NCBI GenBank assembly: GCA_030737875.1
Contig: CM060925.1
Coordinates: forward strand, 479,135,514-479,199,513
Source of the DNA: Allium sativum
Lineage: Eukaryota; Streptophyta; Magnoliopsida; Asparagales; Amaryllidaceae
Reading direction: 5' to 3'
DNA: 64,000 bases
Of the stretch, positions 34,418 through 45,122 are shown one piece after another; positions within the stretch are counted from its first letter, which is position 1; every line of letters starts with the position of its first letter. The notes under the pieces were generated by a model. It searched no databases and was not told the origin of the DNA. It worked only from the letters and a program-made list of their open reading frames with translations. The position numbers and the translations under genes are program-made.

Positions 34418-36263
34418 GTGAGTTTTTGTTGCTTTTAGATGTAAAAATTTAATAAGTAATCTTGACATGTTTACAAGTTTGGATCTATGTCTATGCCTAT
34501 TAGTAACCTGAATTATAACTAAACAGATCTGCCACTACTTATACACCTAATTTACTGTTTAGTTCTCATATGCCTATTCCTGATATGCCTATTCTGTCAT
34601 TATGCCTGATAGTGTCATCATATGCCTATTCTGTTAATTTGTCCAATCATGTCACCATATACCTGTTCTGTTAGTATGCCTATTTCTGCCATCATATATC
34701 TGTCTTGTTATTATACCTATTTTTGTTCTCTTCTCTCCCTCTTTCCCTTTTTATTTTTATAGCATAGGGTACCTTCAAGCTTAGGCCTATTGCTGAAATA
34801 TGTGAGCGCACGAAATTGGGAATGGTTGGGAATGACAAATTGGGGCATAACTTATGTTGTAAAATACGATTGTGATTTGGGGGCCTAATCTATACCTTGA
34901 TATAAAACTTTAATTTAGGGCATAACTTTTATCGTGAATCAGACTGGGATTTGGGGCATAACCTTTGATGAATATGAAAAATTGTTTAATAATGAATATG
35001 CCTAGGTTTACAGTAATTAGAAACTATAACTGCACTTAGACATGAGGTTAGATTACACTTGTGGAAGAAGTCTGCTTGGAACTGCCTGACAAATCCAGCA
35101 TCCACAAGTGGTTAATCTGTTGTGAGGGGTCGAGTGCGTAAATGTACACGTAATGGTGTTAAGACACGAGGTTAAGTCCGACTTGTGGTAAAAGTCTGCA
35201 CGAAACCACCCAACATATCCAGCATCCACAAGTGGTAGGCTTAATGGGAGAGGTCTAGTGCATTAACAGTCATAAATGGATGAATGATAATAACTTGTTA
35301 ACCTATAATACTTAACTTGGTTGAATCTGTGGGGGTTACATAAACCTTTCAAATTGAGTAGGGGTTAAGTTGAATCGGTGGGGGTTAAGTAAATCTTGTT
35401 AAATATGTGGGGGGCGAGTTATATATATATGAACCCGACAAACTTAACATGTTTCATATGTTGGGGATATGCAACCTTGTTAAATTATTAGGCTTAACCT
35501 GTCAAAATCCTAGTAGTAGGGATGCAAGCCTAGGGGGTAGCTTGTATCATCTGTTGTGTGGGACCCGTATCATCCAGTAACCCATCTTGGTATCAAACGG
35601 GAACCCCAAACTAGGTCGGGGTCAGGGAACGCTTGCTGAGCTGATTATAAGAGGTTCATCTAAGTAGGGGTGTTGACGGCGCATTCCGTCGGATTCATGT
35701 GCGTGCATGAATCTGTTTGCGTTAGGACTATAAGACGTTGTGACATCTGTAGATATTGTTGCGCCTCTCAAAAGAAAGGGTTGCCACTTTAGGAAGTGAT
35801 ATGTTCTATTGTGGGGCCACCGCAGGGTATCTACGGGATAGGGAGATGATTGACTGGGTAGTAATGAGGGTACATCTAGTCTTGCTTGTTTAGAAGCCCG
35901 GTATTATCCTTGGGGGTAACACTTGTCATTCCTGTTGGGCTACCTATTATTATTGTACGGAGTAAAACCCCTCACTAGAAGTACACCTAAGTCTACCTTT
36001 CTATTTCTATTGGGATCATCTTGTTTCTGTTATACTAGTATTGGTGCAGAGAAAAGTACTTGAAGCGCAATATATTATGTTCTGTTTATCCTGTTTAGTT
36101 TGCTATACCTGTCTTATGATACTATTATCTCTCTCATCTAGTTTATATGTCTGTCATGATGCTTTTACTATTTATATGCTAAAAGTAACTGAAGACGCCA
36201 GACTTTATGTTTGACCCGTTTTATTTCCTTTTCTCTTTCTTCCTTCCCTCCTCCTCCCTCCAG
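34418..36263 (+). other. Candidate leader intron, D 3' LTR (1846 bp)
   Basis: Donor GTGAGT after CACT at 34418-34423. Branch-like TTGAC at 36211-36215, pyrimidine-rich run TTTCCTTTTCTCTTTCTTCC and CAG with AG at 36262-36263. Confidence 0.45.
35044..35253 (+). other. Two stem-forming modules, D 3' LTR
   Basis: Module 1 (35044-35129): AGATTA with TAATCT, then CACTTGTGGA (35056-35065) with TCCACAAGTG (35101-35110), a perfect 10-bp stem. Module 2 (35168-35253): TTAAG with CTTAA, ACTTGTGG (35181-35188) with CCACAAGT (35226-35233). The stems are unrelated in sequence to those of C yet sit in the same place around a related loop. Confidence 0.65.
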
Positions 36264-36628
36264 GTTCTTAGGGTGGGAATACTCAGGTTTGATTAGGATT
36301 CTTTCTATGATTCTATTTGGAGCTTCTTAGATGTACCGCTTTGATTTCCTATATTCTCTGATATGCCTATTTTTGGGGTTTATGCTTTTTATATATTACT
36401 GTACTTTGATGATTTTAGTACAAGACAGAAATTGTAATGGATTTTCTATAGTTTAGACTTATGATGTAACTGGGTTTCTGGAACACGATGTTTTCTGTTT
36501 AATAAAGTTTTAAATTCCAATGTTATTTTATATCTATCTTGTGATGTTTCTGTTTCTGCTTACCTATAACTCTTCACGAAACTTAATGCATTATGATAAA
36601 GAGTGACATTAACGGACGTGGAGTGTCA

Positions 36629-38092
36629 TAGGTAAGATATCTAACTTTTGATCTAGAGTTAGCTGCAGTTGTCCATGCTTTGGAGATATGGTGACACTGC
36701 CTGCTTGGAGAGAGATTCGAGCTATTCATTTCATATACAATAATTCTTCAAGATATTTGTTCTCTCAAAAGGAATTGAACATAAGGCAACAAAGATGGTT
36801 GGAATTCATGGAAACTTATGACTTTTACATTAAATATGCACCCCGGAGAGGGAACAAGGTTGTCAACGCCCTTTGTTAGAAAAAACTAAGGGAAGGTGTT
36901 AGTTATGTTGGTGAATGGAAGGATTTAGAGACTGTAACTATATGCAATGTGAAGATCATATCGACAACAAGTTCAAGTGGAAGCACACTGATGGTGTTAT
37001 GCTTAGAGGTTCGATCGGGTTTGAGAGAATCGCTTCCAAGAAAGAAGAGAGTCCTTCATTGTCCAAAAGGATCAAAAGGCTCCGAGCTAGAGTATAAGCT
37101 AATGAATTAAGGATTTTTCTCTTAACCTTAGTTGATGGTCTAGAAAAATAGGAAGACTGTGTGCCTAAATGTTGGTGACATCAGGAAGGAAGTTCGTCTG
37201 TCATCATTCTAAGTTCACTCAACACACTGGAGGTACCAAAATGTTCCAAGATATGAAAAGAAGCCTCTTTTGGGAAGGCATGAAGAAAGAATTTGGTTTA
37301 TGGATGAAGTAGTGCACGAACTACCAATAGGTAAAAGTTGAACATTAAAAGCCAAGTAGTTTGCCACAATCGTTAAGCATTCCAGTTTGGAAATGGGATT
37401 CGATGTCCATGGGTTTCATTGATGGGTTGCCATGATCTAGGACAGAAAACTAAAGCATATTGATTATTGTGGATAAATTAACCAGGAGTACGCACTGTAT
37501 CTCGTTAGGTCAACTAGTATGACACTTGCACTGGCTTAGTTATTCTTGAAGAATATAGTTAAACTTCACGGAATTCCTAGTGGTATTGGTAGAGAAAGAG
37601 ATCCATTATTTACTTGTGAGTTTTGGAAAAGTCTACAGAATGCATTAAGAACTAAGCTTAAGATGAATACCTCTTATCACCCACAGATGGTTGGAAAGAC
37701 CAAAAGAGTGAATAAAGTACTCAAGGATTTGTGGAGAGCATATGTTTTAGATTCTGGTGGCTCATGGAAAGACCACTTGCATTTGGTTGAGTTCTCCTAT
37801 AACAATAACTATATATCAGGCTGGTATGAGAATGACACCATTTGAAGCATGATATAAAAGTCTGTGTAAATCACCACCATGTTGGGTGGGAACCAGATAT
37901 ATACTGCTTGGTCAAGATTTGATGAAAGAGTTGCATAAAAGATGGAATTGATTCGAGTTTGAATGTAGGTAGCTCAGCCTAGGCAGAAAAGTTACACTGA
38001 TAAAAGAAGTAAGGGTTTTGAGTTCTTTGTTGGAGATTGGGTTTACATCAACATATCACCAACAAAAGGTGTAGTTCACTTCGAAAAGCCAG
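36629..38092 (+). pseudogene. Element F: RNase H to integrase fragment of a diverged Ty3/Gypsy element
   Basis: Starts inside RNase H (LELAAVVHALEIWRH, LFSQKELNIRQQRWLEFMETYDF) right after D's LTR, with RRGNKVVNALC where others have [12 protein letters not shown]. The integrase shows FTCEFWKSLQNAL and HPQMVGKTKRVNK; the catalytic Glu of TERVN is Lys and the second Asp context is altered (RERDP for SDRDP). The C-terminal DWVYINISP...VHFEK marks the GPY/F region, where it stops at about 38092. Many stops and shifts; older than A to D. Confidence 0.8.
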
Positions 38093-38226
38093 GCGATCGT
38101 GGCTTCTAGTTTTCGGCTTTTGGATTTCTATGCGGACTTCTCTAAGTTCGTGACTTCGAAGTTCTCGGAGTTTTGGATTCTTCAAAACACGTCTTCCTTG
38201 CAGAAAGACATGTTTTGGGGGGAAAG
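38093..38226. other. Unassigned 134 bp
   Basis: Contains GACTTCGAAGTTCTCGGAG-like sequence and ends GGGGGGAAAG before a Copia-type LTR. No homology recognised; it may be F sequence or a fragment of another element. Confidence 0.3.
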
Positions 38227-39448
38227 TGTTGACCCGCCTTTTTTTCAAGGCAGTCACACGTTGGTTATTAGCTATTTGGAGTATTAGGGTTTCTAGTACA
38301 AACTCATAGAAGCTCGCAACGATTTGGTCGAAGTCGTGAGTGCTCAAAAGGTTAGAAATATGGTTTACTTCCAGGATTGGTATCCTCAGTTCTATGAGGG
38401 TCGGATCGTATATTCGAATCGACATTATGGGTTCGACTATTTCGGGTCAGTGGTGGTACATTTGGGATTTTCGTATCCCACTCGTACATCTCATACTCCG
38501 GTTTGTTCTTGGTATTTTCGTATACCAGTATTGCATGTGGAATTTTGTATCCTACAAGTATGCCTTTGGGATGGTGGTATACTAGTATGAAATGCATAAG
38601 ATGGGGATCCTCTGGCTTTTCATCTTCGGAGACTTCGTATCCCTTGGGGTACGAAGCAAGGATATGAAATGGTGAAGGGCATTCATGAAATTTGGTTAAA
38701 GCATAGAGTACGAAACACTTATTTCATATTAAGCAACTTGGATGGTGTGTTCTAACTCTTGGGATACGAAAATGTCTTTTGTATCTGGCATTGTAACAAT
38801 GTTTCATATCCCGGCTTGGATGAGAGTTGGCTTCGGCTTGGATTGAAGATGCTTAGAAGTGATGTGCTGCAAGGACTGGCTAAGTATCCGGGTCATTACT
38901 GATCTCGGGATATAAATAGCCCAACACGTGGATTATTTCAGGATATTTTTGGCTATTTCATTTCTATACACGAGAGTGCTTGGCTTGGAGCTCTTAAATG
39001 GCTTCCAACGTGGGTATACAGACTTTGGATGCTCTCTTGGGCTTGTGAACTTCACATAGAAGATATCTTTATCTCTTTGGCACTTAGCTAGTTCTTTTGG
39101 GTATATTTGGAACATTCTGGAATAGCTTGGACATAGAAGATTTTGGACATAGCTTCTCTCTTACATTTTGGGCATAGGAATTAAGTCTTTGGGCTTAGTG
39201 GAAAAGAAGCAAGGACTTTGCTATTCTCACCTCGTTAATTTGTAAACATAAAAAGTAGAAGGATTGTACTTGTAACATTGTAAAACATAATATATAAAGT
39301 TACCTCAAAGTGGACGTAGGCAGAACTTGTCAAACCACTATAAATTTGGTGTGGTTTACCTTTTCAATACTTTGTGCTTGGATTAGTTGTGTGACCCATA
39401 AATCATCGGGTGTTGACGTGTGCGAATGACCAGTTTCCCACATCAACA
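38227..39448 (+). repeat. Copia-type LTR, apparently solo (1222 bp)
   Basis: TGTTGACCCG...CACATCAACA with TGTTGA/TCAACA ends. TATAAATA at 38911-38918. The last 150 bp carry GTGGACGTAGGCAGAACTTG and a partner GTGGTTTACC, a hallmark of the R/U5 of many plant Ty1/Copia LTRs. No PBS follows. Flanks are GAAAG and CTTTG, which do not match as direct repeats, so the borders or history are uncertain. Confidence 0.6.
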
Positions 39449-39734
39449 CTTTGAATTTCCAGTCATGTTTCTTGAACATTCACTATCAAATATCCATTTA
39501 TCTTTTTCACTTTCCACTATTTTTCCATTGGTTGTATATTCTCCAAAAGCCCTATAACATACTTGCTCCTGCACAACATTACAATTCGGTGGATAATTTG
39601 ATTTTCTATGAAAATATATGCAGACTTATGAGACAATGATGGAATGCATGAATTTGAACTGGTGTTAACAAATATCCTAAAACTTCCATTATTAACTTCT
39701 CAAGTTTCATATTATGAGAACTATGAAAACCAAT
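39449..39734 (-). pseudogene. Copia gag-pol fragment with protease-site motif
   Basis: The minus frame near 39460-39510 reads DKWIFDSECSRNMTGN, matching the DSGCSRHMTG protease signature of Ty1/Copia elements, with the Gly of the catalytic DSG changed to Glu. About 220 bp with stops separates it from the PBS-like site at 39735, far less than a full gag, so most of gag is deleted. The right-hand Copia LTR (38227-39448) cuts it off. Confidence 0.55.
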
Positions 39735-39745
39735 GCTCTGATACA
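39735..39745 (-). other. PBS-like site of a minus-strand Copia element
   Basis: The plus strand reads GCTCTGATACA, one change from the complement of the Met-tRNA PBS end. It sits three bases from the proposed LTR edge at 39749. Confidence 0.5.
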
Positions 39746-39748
39746 GTT

Positions 39749-40853
39749 TGAAAGGAGGATGTGGAATAAGGATCTTAAGGATGATTTAACATTAGAGGAG
39801 GATGAATAGTTTTCAATAGTATTTAAGACTTGTATGGACCAAATTAAACTTTAACACAAGAAAATATAGAACTGAAACATAGAACAATCATAGATGCAGA
39901 AAGGAAATAAAAGCAGTAAAAAGAAAGAACACACCTAGATTTTTATATTGGTTCAGAGTAACCTTACATCCAGTTCTTCACCAACACGTTGTGCATGTTT
40001 TAGTTAAACCAATTTCGAGATTACAATCCTCAATTTCTAAAGCCTTGATGTTTCCTCCTATCTCCGAATCTGGGGGAAACTCTCTTGATTTACGGGACAT
40101 TTTTTTTGGGCATAACGGTTGTGTAGAGCGCATCGACACACCCGATTAGATAATATTACTAGTAGTAAATTATAATTCGGTCAACAGGCTTGACCGATGG
40201 CGCAAATAGTACTGATAGTGCATGCAGATTGCATGCAACAGAGTTCGAAGCGCAGAGCGCATTTAAGTACATACGTAAATAATATACAAACTAGTCGACA
40301 TTACCAGCAAACTACAAACTACATCACCACTAACATAAGCCAACAGATAAGGCTCCAAAACATTAGCACTAGCTACCCAAAAAGTAAGGAAAAGTTTACC
40401 TGATGCAAAGTGGTGCGCTGAACAAGGCGAGCTTACCGTGGTCTTGGAAATAAGCAATGTTGCTGGATGCCAGGTATAACCATATCTTAAATAGAGAGAC
40501 TCGATATACTTTATAATACAAATGATCGTGTAACTCTCAATAGCACTTTGATCTTTGATAAAGGGCATAAAATCAAATAAGAGGAAGTTCTAGTTTGATT
40601 CACTAAGGAATTTGACATGGTTTTGGCACGATATCTAGAAATATGAATATATAAGAGTATGGATTTCTGGAGAAGAAGTGTAGAGAATATATGAAAAAGT
40701 TGTTAAAAATTCGTTTTTGGATAGGTATTTATAGGGAAGCAACAACCATGTCCTTTCACGAAGAGATTCAAACGACTGGATACTTCTTTTGAAAACCGCA
40801 ATTTTGAAATCAAGGGACACCATGTTGACATGAGGTATCCCATGATGTCAACA
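39749..40853 (-). repeat. Copia-type 5' LTR on the minus strand (1105 bp)
   Basis: On the minus strand it runs TGTTGACATCATGGG...CCTTTCA. TATAAATA lies on the minus strand at 40733-40726, about 120 bp from the LTR start. An R/U5 block at about 39935-39975 (antisense of CTGGATGTAAGG...CTAGGTGTG) resembles the Copia pattern of the neighbouring LTR. Confidence 0.55.
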
Positions 40854-41004
40854 TCCCTATGTTAAGAATGAAAAATGAATTTCAGTAAAGAAGTGAACAC
40901 GATGTATAAATAGATCGAAGTAATTTTGAAGTTTAATCAAACTATTTTCCTATATTGTAAGATAGTATAATAGAGTAAAAATATAGACTAAAACATATAT
41001 TTAT

Positions 41005-41048
<44 letters not shown>

Positions 41049-41622
41049 TGACATTAAAACTTAAGTATATATATTATAATTTTGGGACTTAGGACTTAAA
41101 ATATTTAAATCGTAAGTTAGTTTAAAATCAAGAGATGTTTTCTAACAAGTTGTTGAGTAGGTTTAAGAACAGAAGATGTTTTAAAACAAGTTGTTAAGTA
41201 AGTTTAAACACGGAAAGTGATTTGAAATATTTTGAAAACAAAAGCTAGGAAGAATTTTAAGGCTAAAACATTTTTAGAGAAAATATATAAAAAGGAAACT
41301 TTGAAAATGATTTTGAAGTAGTTTTGTGTGTTCCCACTTACTGAGTATCTCGTCATGTCAAGTCTCGATTCCTACCAAAATTGGAGTTGGTCGTGAGTTC
41401 CATCCCACATTGGGTTCCATCTCATTAAGAAAAAGAGAAGTGGGTTCCATCCCATAAGAAAACCAAAATAAAATTTTTGGTGCTATCATGAAGTTTTAAT
41501 AAAAATTCTAAGCACTTATCTTTATCTTGAAGTTTTGATCTTGATGCTTATGATTCTTCAGACTTGATATCTTCATTCTTACTCTTAAATCTTTATATTG
41601 TACAATCTTCAACTATCAATAC

Positions 41623-41623
<1 letters not shown>
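40854..41623. other. Non-coding AT-rich stretch with TA microsatellite
   Basis: No gene seen. An (AT)n run at about 41008-41046, several GTTTAAAA/AAGTTGTTAAGTAG near-repeats at 41100-41230, and two GTGGGTTCCATCCCA-like copies near 41410 and 41440. Confidence 0.6.

Positions 41624-41682
<59 letters not shown>
41624..41682. repeat. TA microsatellite
   Basis: Pure (TA)n. Further TA runs at 41868-41921 (with TGTATATG interruptions), 42090-42165 and 42337-42358 separate the MITE-like elements. Confidence 0.95.
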
Positions 41683-41685
<3 letters not shown>

Positions 41686-41866
41686 GCAGGTTCGAGAGCA
41701 CCCTAAACAGTGCAGCACCCCAAATGCCCCTCAATCTCCACCATGTATTTCCCGTTCTCTCTCCTTCCACTCACTCTCTCACTTCTCACTCACATTCTTT
41801 AATATAAACGGGTGGTGGAAATCGGGGGGCATTTGGGGTGCTGCATTTTTTGGGTGCAACCGAACG

Positions 41867-41867
<1 letters not shown>
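41683..41867. mobile_element. MITE-like element 1 (185 bp) inside TA repeats
   Basis: Bounded on both sides by (TA)n. A perfect 19-bp inverted repeat, GCAGCACCCCAAATGCCCC (41712-41730) against 41826-41844, extends imperfectly to the ends (GGTTCGAGAGCACCCT versus GGGTGCAACCGAAC). No coding capacity; folds into a single long hairpin. Confidence 0.7.
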
Positions 41868-41907
<40 letters not shown>

Positions 41908-41921
41908 GTATATATATATAT

Positions 41922-42087
41922 GGGGCTGGCTATTTGGACACAAAATTAAACACAAAGGGAGAGGCACAAAGCCTCAACCGTTGGATTTGTTTGTCTTTAT
42001 GTGGAGAGTGTAATTCATGGGAGGATCCAATGGTTGAGATTTATTATGTGCAATTTTGTGTTCTGATTTTGTGTCTAAATAGAATTT

Positions 42088-42089
<2 letters not shown>
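41922..42089. mobile_element. MITE-like element 2 (168 bp) inside TA repeats
   Basis: Starts GGGGCTGGCTATTTGGACAC and ends GTGTCTAAATAGAATTTCC, an imperfect terminal inversion (CTATTTGGACACAAAAT against ATTTTGTGTCTAAATAG). Internal inverted pair TCAACCGTTGGA / TCCAATGGTTGA. Closely related to element 3. Confidence 0.7.
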
Positions 42090-42165
<76 letters not shown>

Positions 42166-42167
<2 letters not shown>

Positions 42168-42336
42168 GGGCCAGCTATTTGAACACAAAATTAGACACAA
42201 AGAGAGAGACACAAAGCCTCAACCGTTGGATCCTTTTGTCTTTATATGGAGAGGTATAATTCATGGGGTGATCCGATGGTTCAAATCAATTGTGTCACTA
42301 TTTATGTCAAAATTTTGTGTCTCTTTGTACTTTACC
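42166..42336. mobile_element. MITE-like element 3 (171 bp) inside TA repeats
   Basis: Same family as element 2: GGGGGCCAGCTATTTGAACAC at the left, CCTCAACCGTTGGATCC internally, and TTTTGTGTCTCTTTGTACTTTACC at the right. It is also bordered by TA repeats on both sides. Confidence 0.7.
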
Positions 42337-42383
42337 ATATATATATATACATATATATTACTTAAATAAATTAATAGATTCAA

Positions 42384-45122
42384 CATGGCGTCTCTTTCAG
42401 ACCTTCGTCCTCATCGTTACGATCCTTTCTTCCCGTTTCTGCTACATCTTCATTCCCCAATTCAAAGAGGACTTATGCTTCAGTAGTCCCTGCCACATCA
42501 TCGTATTCTACCTTACCATCTCCTTTATCTTCGAGATCTTTCAATAAACCATTGATCTGGGGGAAGAGCATTAAAAAATTATGCTTTCGTTGTGGGGATC
42601 GATCTCACAAAATACGAATTGCAGAGAGCCAACGAGATGCTTTATTTGTGGCTTTTTTGGACATAAGAGTTCACGGCGTTCTATTTTCTTTTCTTTTTTC
42701 AGAGGTAATAAAATTTTGATTAACCATTGTTTTAGATTTTGTAGTAATCTTGTATCGATCAAGAAAGTTTTTTAATATTTAAATTCTTCTTGTTTAGCCA
42801 TCGAAAAGAATTTACTTATCTGATAAACATTTTTGTCATTTTGATTTTTTACAAAATGTTATTCTACTCGATCAATTTTAACAGATTATAATGTTTTTCT
42901 ACCTCTTCCTAAGTCGCTTAATCTCAAAGAACACTGTTGTTGTTTTTGTTTAACTTTCTTACTTTATTTTTTTGAGTGTTTTTCCTTATAGTTCTGTGAT
43001 TTTAAAGATGTTTGACGTAATGCTTTTACACTTTGATGCTCTAAGTTCTTATGTTATTTCTAAAAATGGTTTTCAATCCACCAGTAATCTTTTTGCTAAT
43101 CTTGTTGCTGATCTTGAGAAAGCTTCTTTAGATTTACCCTCATCCTCTAAATAACAATATAAACCTATCTTATCTTCTTCCAAACCTGTTCTGGGTAATA
43201 CTGAACTTTCAACCGATGAGTTTCTCCCAGTTAAGAAATCTACTCGTTTGAATCTGGGTTATGTTGAGAGGGTGGTAACTTCCGATATGTTTGATGATTT
43301 GTCAGGTTTGGAAAAGCCAGAGATGTATGAGGAACCAGATAATGGAGATTCAAATAATTGTGCTTATAATTATTCTGATGTATTGGATTATTGTTTTGAA
43401 GATGAGGATTTCTCTCCAATTTATACAGTGGGCCAGATTAACACGTTTGATTCAGATGTGATATCATCTAATATTTTTTATGCTCTTATGGAAGTTGAGA
43501 TAGGAATTGTTGTAGAGCAGAAAAAGAAGTCTAAATTGGAGGTTTGGTGTTGTTGGTTGAGTACAGGGTCTGTGCTTGGTTTCGCTACCAAAAGTGATCT
43601 TATATACCATGTTTTCGTCATCCTCTGGTCTGTTCTAAAGAGAGACATTTACTCCTTTAATGTACAATTGGTGGATGACCAGTCTCTGATCTTTACTTCA
43701 CCATGGTCGTGCTTAGTAGACAAGAACATTATGAACATAGGAAGTGATGCTTTTGAGGGCAGTTTTGAGAATGGTAAGGACAATATCAGTTTGAGAGAGT
43801 TGAATGCAGATAATAAGGATTATATCTCTTTGGTTATTGGCGATGTTAACACTGATAGAATGGTGGATGGTGATCATAAAAAAGATTTTATGTCCAATCA
43901 GTTTGTTCATGATTCTAGTGATATGCTCTATAATGTACATGCAGTTGGAGTTGGTGGGGCTAATTCTGATATTCAAAATGCAACTAGTACTGTTAATGTA
44001 ACACTTAGTTACAAAACTCGTTGGAAAGCACGTGCATGATCTGTTTGAGGTTGGTAATAGATTTACTTCTAGAGTTAAAAAAGCTTTCAAGTTTGTTTTG
44101 GCAATATTGGTGGTAAAAATGTTGGTGATGTGTATGCTGTTTTGAGCTACTTTTGTCTGATAAATGGGATGTTGATGATAGTAGTATTGGTAAGTTGGCT
44201 TATGTTGAAGGCACGGATGTTGGGATGGAATCGTGTGATAAGTGGCATACATATATGAATGAAGCATGTTCATTGAGTACTATTTTGGTCAGTGGGGATG
44301 TCAGCCTCCAAATTGGAGCTAATGATGGGTATGTTGGTGATAGACTATGTGATCGTTCTTCTGAGAATGACAGTGATCATAATGTTGATAGGCTATGTGA
44401 AGATATAGTACTCAATATTGATGCCGAATGTGTGTCTGATCGAGTCAACTTGGCTGATGGTACATGTGAAGAAAGGTGGTCTCATGGCCGTAATATTGAT
44501 GATCAAAATGTTGATAATGAGCCTATTAGAGGCATCCTGATGACGCTAACATGTGTGACCATAATACCGTAAAGGTTAACAGTGATGGGGGAACCTCCAT
44601 GATGCAGTATAGTGATGATAGACCATACATTGGTTTTTTTGTGGGTAATAGTGCAGATACAGTACTCAATGCTGATGATGAATGTGAGTCTGATCGAGTT
44701 AGCTTGGCTGAAAGACCATCTCACAGTTGTAATATTGATGATCATAGTGTTGACAGTGACTTTTTAGAGTTTGTTCTACTGATGAAAATATGGCTACACC
44801 AAATATGTCAAAGAAAAGGAGAAAGAGTAGTGAAAATTCTTGTATCTCGCCGTCTATGATAATGCATTCTTATATTTCGAGTGTTGTGAGATGGAGTGCT
44901 AGCCTCGGCAGTAGATGTTCGAGTTCTTCATCTAGTTTACATTCAGGTATGACTCCTCATCTTGGTAGTATTTATAGTCCTTCTTCGCTTTGTGATTTAT
45001 CTTCTGTAGCATTACATTATTTAGCTAAAAAATTTGCCTTTTTTTCTTTCTCCGACTCTAACATAGATTTAGATTATATTAGGAAAAAAGAACTTGAGAG
45101 GCTTAGATCCACTAATAAATGA
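42384..45122 (+). pseudogene. LINE ORF1 (RNA-binding protein), broken
   Basis: ORF1 proteins coat LINE RNA. A Ser-rich start (VSFRPSSSSLRSFLP, ATSSYSTLPSPLSSRS) leads to WGKSIKKLCFRCGDRSHKIR and, after a one-base shift, CREPTRCFICGFFGHKSS, which are two CCHC-type knuckles. The N-terminal DUF4283-type domain is not evident. From 43248 the protein is acidic, with a 263-codon open stretch. Two diverged copies of a VLN-D-ECxSDRVxLA...NIDD segment lie near 44410-44520 and 44660-44760. It ends with a Ser-rich tail and IRKKELERLRSTNK before the TGA at 45120. Confidence 0.75.
45119..45122 (+). promoter_or_regulatory. ATGA stop/start overlap between LINE ORF1 and ORF2
   Basis: The TGA of ORF1 (45120-45122) overlaps the ATG of ORF2 (45119-45121). 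The ORF2 start MKTISWSVKGLHDPDK is a typical plant L1 endonuclease beginning, which supports the call. Confidence 0.7.

Larger units (their letters stand above)
24625..36628 (+). mobile_element. Element D: Ty3/Gypsy Tekay-like element with 3' LTR split by solo LTR E
   Basis: Truncated 5' LTR, a gag with a central deletion, pol from protease to integrase, a polypurine tract at 30812-30833, and a 3' LTR in two parts (30834-31377 and 34375-36628). It is related to but clearly diverged from B and C. Its right end abuts pol of a more diverged element, F. The PBS is missing. Confidence 0.85.
30834..36628 (+). repeat. 3' LTR of element D (about 2.8 kb without the insertion)
   Basis: Left part 30834-31377 starts TATAACACC (the usual TG mutated to TA), with a GTCGACC cluster at 31105-31175 and TATAAATA at 31248. 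Right part 34375-36628 carries GTGAGT at 34418, stem modules at 35044-35253, a branch-like TTGAC at 36211, pyrimidine tract and CAG at 36261-36263, and ends GGAGTGTCA. Solo LTR E interrupts it between TATA box and splice donor. Confidence 0.85.

Noticed and set aside
41564..42182. Open frames of up to 149 codons rich in Ile-Tyr
   Set aside because: They are translations of TA microsatellites and MITE-like DNA, not genes.
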